Source of the DNA: an uncultured Alphaproteobacteria bacterium
GTDB lineage: Bacteria; Pseudomonadota; Alphaproteobacteria; RF32; CAG-239
Direction of reading: 5' to 3'
Length of the DNA: 64,000 nt
Assembly (NCBI GenBank): GCA_944390315.1
Contig: CALXPO010000012.1
Coordinates: 1 to 64,000, forward strand
Shown: in pieces, positions 9,034 to 16,239 of the stretch
How the letters are laid out: each line of letters starts with the position of its first letter
Numbering within the stretch: position 1 is the stretch's first letter
Position numbers and translations under genes: made by a program
The notes under the pieces: model-generated
Told to the model about the DNA's origin: nothing
Seen by the model: the letters and a program-made list of their open reading frames with translations, nothing else
Databases searched by the model: none

Positions 9034-9549
9034 TTAATCATCCTGTAAAAAAACGTTAAGAATTACAGCATTTATACCACCGACAATAGGATAAAAGGCA
9101 AGGCTAACGAGATAAGAAAAAATAAGCGGCAGCACAGGCAGAGGTTCTGCATAATAAACAGACAGCAAAAGCCATTGCACGAAAAAACAAATAGGCATAA
9201 GAACAGCTATACCTACCCATAAAACCACAAAGATGCGTCCATTTAAATATTTTACCAAATTTGTAACCAGTAAACACATAACCAACATTGAAAACAGATA
9301 ATTTCCAAATGGCGTGGAAGAAACAATATCAACAAAGATACCCAAGAAACATACCGAGCAAAGATTAAACAAATCCGGTCTATATATGAGCCAAAAATAA
9401 ACACACATCAAACCTATATCAGGGCGAGCATTGTTTGCCAGAGAAGATTTAAGAGGTAAATAAGAAAGGGCAACCAAAACAACCGAAAACAATAACGGCA
9501 TCAGAGCGTAAAAATGATTGAGCGCATTTTCTTGCCAATTTTCTTTCAT
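9034..9549 (-). CDS. mreD: Rod shape-determining protein MreD
   Basis: 171 residues, nearly all hydrophobic, with five to six predicted membrane helices and the RPDLFNLCSVCFLGIFVDI segment typical of MreD. MreD is part of the elongasome with MreC and PBP2. It overlaps the end of mreC by 4 bp. Identification rests partly on its place between mreC and mrdA, because MreD sequences are poorly conserved. Confidence 0.88.
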   Translation of the reverse strand: MKENWQENALNHFYALMPLLFSVVLVALSYLPLKSSLANNARPDIGLMCVYFWLIYRPDLFNLCSVCFLGIFVDIVSSTPFGNYLFSMLVMCLLVTNLVKYLNGRIFVVLWVGIAVLMPICFFVQWLLLSVYYAEPLPVLPLIFSYLVSLAFYPIVGGINAVILNVFLQDD

Positions 9550-10418
9550 AAAATATTTTCCTCCTCCGCTAACTCTGTTGTCGGATCGGGTAATTGATAA
9601 TCAATAATTTGGACATATTCGAGATTGCTGAGATTATCCCATGGTTTAACAACAATATTTTTCTTATTTACGGCCGTAACCGTTCCGACGGGTATTCCCG
9701 AGGGAAAGACGCCGCCGATGCCGGAAGTAACGATATTATCACCAATATTGACGATTGCATCTTGAGAAACAAAAATCATTTTCGGTAAAATATCGTTTTC
9801 ACCCGAAAGCACGCCGCGCACCCGAGTAGTTTCAACCATAACAGGAATTTTCGAGTTGATATCATTAACCAAAAAAATTTTAGCATAATTATGACTGACT
9901 TTTTCAACTCTGCCAACCACCCCTTTTTGTCCGAGAACGACTTGTCCTTTTCTAACATTAGGATTACCGGCGATATAGACAATGAGAGAATGGGCAAAAG
10001 CACTTCCTTCTTCAGCTACAACTTTTGCCGTAACAAAAGTGGCTTCGGGAGGAACGGCATAATTGAGCAGCTGTGAAAGCATTTTATTTTCAATTTCGAG
10101 AGCTCTGTTTTTAGCATTTGCGACCAAAAGACGTCTGTTTTCTTCTCGTAATTTTTGATTTTCCAAATCAATTTTTTGCAAACTGCGCAGATAATTATAT
10201 CCTTTTAGCATTGTTGAAGCCGGTAAAACCAAAACATCAACGACCGAAGAAACAACTTCATTTGCAACACCTGATGTTTTTTCAATAAGGATATTTTCAC
10301 TTTTACTGAGCAACATAAAGACAAAAGCAACGACAAAAGCCAATATCGGTGCGAATTTTTTGATTGTAAGACGCAGTTGACTAAAATGCAAAAAGTTTTC
10401 TCGTTCTCTTTTGACCAA
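9546..10418 (-). CDS. mreC: Cell shape-determining protein MreC
   Basis: 290 residues. One N-terminal membrane helix (about 22-41) is followed by a coiled coil (about 75-115, LENQKLREENRRLL) and the periplasmic beta-domain with the GVVGRVEKVSHNYAKIFLVND and G(V)LSGE segments of MreC. It scaffolds PBP2-RodA in the periplasm. It is first in its cluster. mreB, usually just upstream, is not here; the next gene upstream is htpG, behind its own terminator. Confidence 0.93.
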   Translation of the reverse strand: MVKRERENFLHFSQLRLTIKKFAPILAFVVAFVFMLLSKSENILIEKTSGVANEVVSSVVDVLVLPASTMLKGYNYLRSLQKIDLENQKLREENRRLLVANAKNRALEIENKMLSQLLNYAVPPEATFVTAKVVAEEGSAFAHSLIVYIAGNPNVRKGQVVLGQKGVVGRVEKVSHNYAKIFLVNDINSKIPVMVETTRVRGVLSGENDILPKMIFVSQDAIVNIGDNIVTSGIGGVFPSGIPVGTVTAVNKKNIVVKPWDNLSNLEYVQIIDYQLPDPTTELAEEENIL

Positions 10419-10523
10419 AATCTTATCCTAAAAAAGCCATTGAAAAATTAAATAATTAACTAGCATATAAAAACGCGGATATCAAACAAAATCAGTTATA
10501 AAAAGTCTGTTTTTCCACATAAA

Positions 10524-10560
10524 AAAAGGACCCCTGTTATTTGCGGAGCCCTTTTTTTCA
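10524..10560 (-). terminator. Terminator between htpG and mreC
   Basis: A GC-containing inverted repeat (GGGCTCCG / CAGGGGTCC on the minus strand, with G-U pairs) is bracketed by A-runs and T-runs on both sides. It sits 12 bp after the htpG stop and could act in either direction. Confidence 0.6.
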
Positions 10561-10572
10561 TTTTTGTGTAAA

Positions 10573-12408
10573 TTAAAAACTCTTCAAAATATAATCACTG
10601 ATTTTAGAAGCATAAAAAGCAGGATCAGAAATCGGCTCACCTTCGGCGATTTTTGCCTGATCAAGCAAGATTTTAGCCACTTCTTCTACTTTAGAACGTT
10701 GTGATTCATCTTGAACAATTTCGCTTAATTTAATAATCAACGGATGATACGGATTAATTTCCAAAATACGGGTTGAAGCAAAGGCCGTTTGCTGTTGATG
10801 ATTACGCATCAAGCGCTCCAGATGAATACTCATCTGTCCGTTTTCAACCGTCAAACTAACCGGACTATTGGTTAACTTTTCGGTCACCACAACTTTACCG
10901 ACTTCATTTTTAAACATATCCGTCATCAACTGGGTCAATTTTTGCAAACTTCCCTCTTCGGCTTTTTCACCGCTTCTCTCAAACATCATATTTTCGGCTT
11001 GAGAAATATGTTTAATGGCTTTGCCTTTATAATTAACCAAAGTTTGAGTCCAAAATTCATCAATCGGGTCGGTCAAGAGCAAGACTTCAATACCTTTTTG
11101 TTTGAATACCTCCAATTGCGGATTGTTAGCCAAAACTTTGACATCGTCACCGGTAATATAATAGATGGCTTTTTGATCTTCTTTCATTCTTTCGACATAT
11201 TGATCGAGTGTTGTCAATTTATCGGCATCATGAGTTGAATAGAACAAGGATAACGAAGCCACTTCTTCGCGGTTAGTAAAATCTTCATAAATTCCTTCTT
11301 TGAAAGCGACCCCGAAAGCCTGCCAGAATTTAAGATAATCCTCATAATTTTCAGATCTCTTTTTAAGTTCTTTGAGCAAACGACTGACCGTTGAACTTCT
11401 GATTTTTGCAACCAAAGCATTTTGCTGCAACATTTCACGTGAAATATTAAGCGGCAAATCCGAAGAATCTATAACACCTTTAACAAAACGCAAATAATTT
11501 GGCATTAACTCCTCGACTTTGTCGGAAATAAACACACGATTGACATAGAGTTTCAATCCGTGTTTGTGATCGGGTTGAAACAAATCGTAGGGGGGATTAG
11601 ACGGAATAAAAAGCAATCCGGTATATTCGATGCTGCCTTCGGCCTTAAAATGAAGGGTCAGCCACGGATCGTCAAAATTGTGAGAAATATGCTGATAAAA
11701 ATCTTTATATTGTTCCTGAGTTATTTCAGCCTTATTTTTGCTCCACAGAGCCGAAGCGGAATTTACTTTTTCCTCACCGGCCTCACCCAAGTTAAGCATA
11801 ATCGGATAGTTGATATGGTCAGAATATGTACGGATAAGGTGGCGCAAATAAATTGTATCAACATAATTTTTTTCGTCATCTTTCAGATAAAGTTTAATTT
11901 CCGTACCAATTGTCGGTTTTTCGGCTTCTTCGATTTCAAAACCGTCCACACCGTCCGATACCCATTTCCAGGCTTTTTCTTCACCGGCTTTTTTAGTTAA
12001 AATTTCGACTTTTTTAGCTACCATAAATGCCGAATAGAAACCGACGCCGAATTGCCCGATAAGCTCTGCCGAACTTCCGTTTTCTTTCATGTTGGCGACA
12101 AAATCTGCCGTACCAGACTTTGCTATTGTTCCCAAATGATTTATCAAATCATCTCTGTTCATACCGATACCGTTATCGGCGATTGTTAAAGTATTTTCTT
12201 TTTCATTGGGAGTAATAACGATTTTTAATTCACCGTTATCTTTGGCAATATCAGGTTTGGTTAAAGAGAGATATCTCAGTTTGTCACAAGCATCGCTTGC
12301 GTTAGAAATAAGTTCACGCAAAAAAATATATTTTTCCGAATACAGCGAATTAATTACAATGCCTAACATTTTATTGATTTCGGCCTGAAATCCAATTTTT
12401 TCACTCAT
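10573..12408 (-). CDS. htpG: Molecular chaperone HtpG (Hsp90)
   Basis: 611 residues, the usual bacterial Hsp90 length. The GHKL ATPase domain shows LISNASDACDKLR, DNGIGM and GQFGVGFYSAFMVA. The middle domain contains the conserved LNISREML segment, and a C-terminal dimerisation domain follows. HtpG is an ATP-driven cytosolic chaperone. It has a heat-shock-type promoter just upstream and its own terminator, so it appears monocistronic. Confidence 0.97.
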   Translation of the reverse strand: MSEKIGFQAEINKMLGIVINSLYSEKYIFLRELISNASDACDKLRYLSLTKPDIAKDNGELKIVITPNEKENTLTIADNGIGMNRDDLINHLGTIAKSGTADFVANMKENGSSAELIGQFGVGFYSAFMVAKKVEILTKKAGEEKAWKWVSDGVDGFEIEEAEKPTIGTEIKLYLKDDEKNYVDTIYLRHLIRTYSDHINYPIMLNLGEAGEEKVNSASALWSKNKAEITQEQYKDFYQHISHNFDDPWLTLHFKAEGSIEYTGLLFIPSNPPYDLFQPDHKHGLKLYVNRVFISDKVEELMPNYLRFVKGVIDSSDLPLNISREMLQQNALVAKIRSSTVSRLLKELKKRSENYEDYLKFWQAFGVAFKEGIYEDFTNREEVASLSLFYSTHDADKLTTLDQYVERMKEDQKAIYYITGDDVKVLANNPQLEVFKQKGIEVLLLTDPIDEFWTQTLVNYKGKAIKHISQAENMMFERSGEKAEEGSLQKLTQLMTDMFKNEVGKVVVTEKLTNSPVSLTVENGQMSIHLERLMRNHQQQTAFASTRILEINPYHPLIIKLSEIVQDESQRSKVEEVAKILLDQAKIAEGEPISDPAFYASKISDYILKSF

Positions 12409-12448
12409 ATTAAAATCTCCGTTTTTTTACAATCTCTTTTACACAATT

Positions 12449-12477
12449 ATATGGGAAGACAATAATCTTTTCGCAAG
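12449..12477 (-). promoter_or_regulatory. Predicted sigma-32 (RpoH) heat-shock promoter of htpG
   Basis: On the minus strand CTTGCG (12472-12477) and TCCCATAT (12449-12456) are 15 bp apart. This is close to the RpoH consensus CTTGAA-N14-CCCCATNT. It lies about 40 bp upstream of the htpG ATG (12408). htpG is an RpoH target in several proteobacteria, so sequence and context agree. Confidence 0.6.
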
Positions 12478-12588
12478 CCATAGAAGGCGAATTTAGAAAA
12501 AAAAGATAAATTTTGCTTGATTTTATTGCAAATATGGATAGATTGAGGGCTGATATATTTATTAGATAACTCTTTTAGGAGATAAACC

Positions 12589-12828
12589 ATGGTTTCTGTC
12601 GTTAATGACAATTGTATTAAATGTAAATCTTGTGCCGATGTATGCCCGGTAGACGCTTTCCATGAAGGTGACACTCAATTGGTTGTTGATCCTGATACAT
12701 GCATCAGCTGCGGTGTTTGCATTTCCGAATGCCCGCAAGAAGCTATTCAAACAGAAGAAGATGCTGATCCGCATTGGGTAGAGTTCAACGCTGAAAAAGC
12801 AAAAGTTTGGCCCAACGCTAACGAATAA
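12589..12828 (+). CDS. Ferredoxin, 2[4Fe-4S] type
   Basis: 79 residues with two complete cluster motifs, [12 protein letters not shown] and [12 protein letters not shown] (each C-x2-C-x2-C-x3-C-P). They predict two [4Fe-4S] clusters rather than the 3Fe/4Fe form of classical FdxA. A C-terminal tail of about 25 residues ([16 protein letters not shown]) resembles the extended ferredoxins of alphaproteobacteria. It is a soluble electron carrier with unknown partner. AGGAGA precedes the ATG and a terminator follows immediately, so it is monocistronic. Confidence 0.92.
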   Translation: MVSVVNDNCIKCKSCADVCPVDAFHEGDTQLVVDPDTCISCGVCISECPQEAIQTEEDADPHWVEFNAEKAKVWPNANE

Positions 12829-12840
12829 TTGATAATAAAA

Positions 12841-12868
12841 AATCTCCGCAAGAAAGCGGAGATTTTTT
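12841..12868 (+). terminator. Terminator after the ferredoxin gene
   Basis: AATCTCCGC and GCGGAGATT form a 9-bp stem around AAGAAA, followed by a run of T. Confidence 0.88.
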
Positions 12869-12905
12869 TACGATAAATTAGAGAAGGCATCATAAAAATT
12901 TTTTC

Positions 12906-12933
12906 TTGAAATCATATCAAGTTGTGCTATTGT
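12906..12933 (+). promoter_or_regulatory. Predicted promoter of typA
   Basis: TTGAAA (12906-12911) and TATTGT (12928-12933) are 16 bp apart, 43 bp upstream of the typA ATG. Confidence 0.5.
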
Positions 12934-12976
12934 GCGCTCAACTCATTGAAAATTTAATTTATAGAAAGACAAAACG

Positions 12977-14797
12977 ATGGAGCTGAGAAATATAGCAATT
13001 ATAGCTCACGTTGACCATGGCAAAACGACTTTGGTCGACGCCTTGTTAAAACAAAGCGGCACTTTCCGCGATAATCAAAAAGTACAAGAATGTGCCATGG
13101 ATTCCAACGAACTTGAAAGAGAACGCGGCATTACGATTTTATCAAAATGCACTTCCGTAGAATGGAACGGCACACGTATAAATATTGTTGACACCCCCGG
13201 ACACGCAGACTTCGGCGGTGAAGTTGAACGCATATTATCAATGGTCGACGGCGTAATTTTGCTGGTTGATAGTTCGGAAGGACCTATGCCGCAAACAAAA
13301 TTTGTTTTGGGCAAAGCCTTAAAGGTCGGTTTAAAACCGATTGTCGTCATCAATAAAGCAGACAAACCGGACGCCCGTGTTGATGAAGTTTTAAATGAAA
13401 TTTTTGACTTGTTTGTCAGCTTGGATGCTACGGATGAACAACTTGATTTTCCCGTACTCTATGCTTCGGGACGTAACGGTTGGGCAGTCAAAGATTTGGC
13501 TCATGACGAAAAGAAAGACTTAAAAGTCTTGTTCGAACTCATTTTATCGCATGTACCGGCACCTGTTTGCTATCCCGACAAACCTTTTACAATGTTGGCA
13601 ACCACATTGGAAGCCGATAAATTTATCGGTCGTCTGCTTACGGGTAAAATCTTGTGCGGCAGCGTCAAACCCGGTGATACCGTAAAAGCTCTTAACGCCG
13701 AAAATAAAGAAATTGAACGTTTCAGAATTACCAAAGTGTTGGCTTATCGAGGCTTAACGCGTCAAGGTCTTGAAGAAGCGCATGCCGGAGATATCGTAGC
13801 CATCGCCGGAGCAACCAAAGCTACCGTTGCCGATACCATTTGTGATTTCAGCGTTACCGAAGCCCTGGAAGCTCAACCGATAGATCCGCCGACTTTGGTC
13901 ATGACGTTTTCGGTTAACGACTCTCCTTTGGCCGGTCGCGAAGGTGATAAAGTTACATCACGCATGATTGCCGAACGTTTACACAAAGAAGCTGAAGGCA
14001 ATATTGCCCTAAAAATTACCACTTCTCCGACCAACGATTCTTTTGAAGTTGCCGGCCGCGGAGAATTGCAATTGGGTGTCTTAATTGAAACAATGCGTCG
14101 TGAAGGTTTTGAATTATCAATTTCTCGTCCGCGTGTTGTCTTCCACAAAGATGAAAACGGTAATGTATTGGAACCGGTTGATGAAGTTGTCATTGATGTT
14201 GATGAAGAATTTTCCGGTACCGTTGTTGAAAAAATGGGTACCAGACGTGCAGAATTAATTGAAATGATACCGTCACAAGCCGGCGGTAAAGTTCGCTTGA
14301 TTTTCCATGCCCCGACCAGAGGCTTAATCGGCTATCATTCCGAATTTTTGACCGACACTCACGGTACCGGCGTTATGAACAGAAGTTTTTATGATTATGA
14401 ACCATATAAAGGCGAAATTGAAAGCCGCCGCAACGGTGTCCTTATTTCCAGCGAAAACGGAACGGCCATCGCTTATTCTTTATGGAAACTGGAAGATCGC
14501 GGTCCGATGTTTATTGATCCGAACGTTCCCGTATATGTCGGTATGATTATCGGTGAACATACCAAACCAAACGACTTGGAAGTTAACCCCTGTCGTTCTA
14601 AACAACTGACAAATATTCGTGCTGCCGGTAAGGATGAAGCCATCTGCTTAACCCCGCCGCGCCGGATCACCTTGGAAGAAGGTTTGTCCTATATTCAAGA
14701 AGACGAATTACTCGAAGTTACACCAAAAACCATACGCTTGCGCAAACGTATTTTGGATCCGATTTTGCGTAAACGTTCGGCTAACAAAATTTCTTAA
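12977..14797 (+). CDS. typA: Ribosome-associated GTPase TypA/BipA
   Basis: 606 residues, full length for BipA. The translational GTPase motifs are AHVDHGKTTL (about residues 10-19), RGITI, DTPGHADFGGEV and NKADKPDAR. EF-G-like domains follow, then a TypA-specific C-terminal domain (FHAPTRGLIGYHSEFLTDTHGTG). TypA binds ribosomes and supports large-subunit assembly and growth in the cold or under stress. It has its own promoter and terminator. Confidence 0.97.
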   Translation: MELRNIAIIAHVDHGKTTLVDALLKQSGTFRDNQKVQECAMDSNELERERGITILSKCTSVEWNGTRINIVDTPGHADFGGEVERILSMVDGVILLVDSSEGPMPQTKFVLGKALKVGLKPIVVINKADKPDARVDEVLNEIFDLFVSLDATDEQLDFPVLYASGRNGWAVKDLAHDEKKDLKVLFELILSHVPAPVCYPDKPFTMLATTLEADKFIGRLLTGKILCGSVKPGDTVKALNAENKEIERFRITKVLAYRGLTRQGLEEAHAGDIVAIAGATKATVADTICDFSVTEALEAQPIDPPTLVMTFSVNDSPLAGREGDKVTSRMIAERLHKEAEGNIALKITTSPTNDSFEVAGRGELQLGVLIETMRREGFELSISRPRVVFHKDENGNVLEPVDEVVIDVDEEFSGTVVEKMGTRRAELIEMIPSQAGGKVRLIFHAPTRGLIGYHSEFLTDTHGTGVMNRSFYDYEPYKGEIESRRNGVLISSENGTAIAYSLWKLEDRGPMFIDPNVPVYVGMIIGEHTKPNDLEVNPCRSKQLTNIRAAGKDEAICLTPPRRITLEEGLSYIQEDELLEVTPKTIRLRKRILDPILRKRSANKIS

Positions 14798-14807
14798 AAA
14801 AACAAAA

Positions 14808-14844
14808 AGATAAACAGCCGGTACTAATCGGCTGTTTATCTTTT
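14808..14844 (+). terminator. Terminator after typA
   Basis: GATAAACAGCCG and CGGCTGTTTATC form a 12-bp stem around an 8-nt loop, followed by TTTT. Confidence 0.88.
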
Positions 14845-14856
14845 GTTGAAAAAAAC

Positions 14857-14885
14857 TTGCACCGCAATATAAATTGACGTATTTA
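14857..14885 (+). promoter_or_regulatory. Predicted promoter of rph-rdgB
   Basis: TTGCAC (14857-14862) and TATTTA (14880-14885) are 17 bp apart, 34 bp upstream of the rph start. Confidence 0.45.
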
Positions 14886-14918
14886 ATAGCTAATTAGATA
14901 AAAACATAGAGATAGATT

Positions 14919-15632
14919 ATGCGTAATACCAACAGAAAAAACAATCAGTTGCGTAATATTGAGCTGATTCCTGATTTTAACCCTTATGCTGAAGGCTCCT
15001 GCCTTGTAAAATTCGGTAATACTCACGTTGTTTGCACCGCCAGTGTTGAAGAAAAAGTTCCGAACTGGCTCAAAGGACAAAACAAGGGATGGATTACCGC
15101 CGAATATGGCATGCTTCCACGTGCAAACAAAGTAAGAGTCCCCAGAGAATTAAAATCACCTTCGGGCCGCACACAAGAAATACAACGCCTTATCGGGCGT
15201 TCTTTACGCGCTGTTGTTGATTTGAGCAAAATGAAAGATATTTCGATTTGCATTGATTGCGATGTTATTCAAGCAGACGGCGGTACCCGTACGGCTTCTA
15301 TCACCGGAGGATTCGTCGCCTTATATTTAGCAATCAACTACTTGATTGAACACAAAAAATTGAGCGAAAATCCAATACGCGAATTTGTTGCCGCCGTATC
15401 TTGCGATATATATGAGGGCGAAAAAATATTAGATGTTGATTATGAAGAAGATTCTCATGCTCAGGTTGATATGAATTTTGTTTTAACCGAGAGCGGAAAA
15501 ATTGTAGAAATTCAAGGAACTGCCGAAGAAAGACCATTTGAAGAAAAAGATTTTGGCGATTTAATGAACCTTGCCAAAGAGGGAATTCGGCAACTGATAG
15601 CAGAACAAAAAAGAGTTTTAGGAGTAAAGTAA
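14919..15632 (+). CDS. rph: Ribonuclease PH
   Basis: 237 residues, standard length. It contains the PH-fold signatures VEEKVPNWLKGQNKGWITAEYGMLPR, SGRTQEIQRLIGRSLRA, DCDVIQADGGTRTASITG and the D-V-DYEEDS-x2-Q-V-D-MN metal/phosphate region. RNase PH trims tRNA 3' extensions phosphorolytically. The stop overlaps the rdgB start by one base (TAATG), so the pair is coupled; rph-rdgB is a conserved pair in alphaproteobacteria. Confidence 0.96.
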   Translation: MRNTNRKNNQLRNIELIPDFNPYAEGSCLVKFGNTHVVCTASVEEKVPNWLKGQNKGWITAEYGMLPRANKVRVPRELKSPSGRTQEIQRLIGRSLRAVVDLSKMKDISICIDCDVIQADGGTRTASITGGFVALYLAINYLIEHKKLSENPIREFVAAVSCDIYEGEKILDVDYEEDSHAQVDMNFVLTESGKIVEIQGTAEERPFEEKDFGDLMNLAKEGIRQLIAEQKRVLGVK

Positions 15633-16225
15633 TGAAAATTACAAAATTGGTTGTTGCCAGCCATAACGACGGTAAAGTGGCAGAGATAAAAACGTTGCTT
15701 GAGCCTTTACATATTGAAGTTTTGTCAGCTAAAGAGCTCCGCTTGGGCGATGTTGAAGAAACAGGCAAAACTTTTGAAGAAAACGCAAAACTTAAAGCAA
15801 ACGCTTTAAGTTTAATGTGTGGTTTACCTTGTTTGGCAGACGATTCCGGCTTATGTGTAGATGCCTTAGACGGGCGTCCCGGCGTTTATTCGGCTCGTTA
15901 TGCTCCCAATCGTGATTTTAAGACAGGAATGGAAATGTTGCTCAAAGAGATGTCCGAGAGCAAATCAAAAGACAGAAAAGCTCATTTTTGTTGTTGCTTA
16001 GCTTTGGCTTGCCCAAATGAAAAGGTTAAAATTTTTGAAGGCAAAGTTGAAGGAAAAATTGCTGAAGAACCTAAAGGAGAAAAAGGTTTCGGTTATGATC
16101 CTATTTTTATTCCCGAAGGCTATGAGCAAACTTTTGCCGAACTCGGCGATGATGTTAAAAACCAAATTTCCCATCGCCGTTTAGCTTTAGAAAAATTAAT
16201 AAAAGAAATTAAAGAAGCAAAATAA
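15632..16225 (+). CDS. rdgB: dITP/XTP pyrophosphatase (RdgB/HAM1)
   Basis: 197 residues. It has the N-terminal SHNDGKVAEI nucleotide-binding motif (S-x-N-x-x-K), FEENAKLKANAL, DDSGLCVDALDGRPGVYSARYA and the C-terminal GFGYDPIF and SHRRLAL segments of the Ham1 family. It hydrolyses non-canonical purine nucleoside triphosphates (dITP, XTP) and keeps them out of DNA. It is coupled to rph; addB begins 14 bp after it. Confidence 0.96.
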   Translation: MKITKLVVASHNDGKVAEIKTLLEPLHIEVLSAKELRLGDVEETGKTFEENAKLKANALSLMCGLPCLADDSGLCVDALDGRPGVYSARYAPNRDFKTGMEMLLKEMSESKSKDRKAHFCCCLALACPNEKVKIFEGKVEGKIAEEPKGEKGFGYDPIFIPEGYEQTFAELGDDVKNQISHRRLALEKLIKEIKEAK

Positions 16226-16239
16226 AAGAAGGATAAGAT

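Noticed and set aside
11431-11446. CATTTCACGTGAAATA in htpG as a third parS site
   Set aside because: It has three mismatches to the parS consensus and lies in the codons of the conserved HtpG motif NISREM, which explains the palindromic core by coding constraint.
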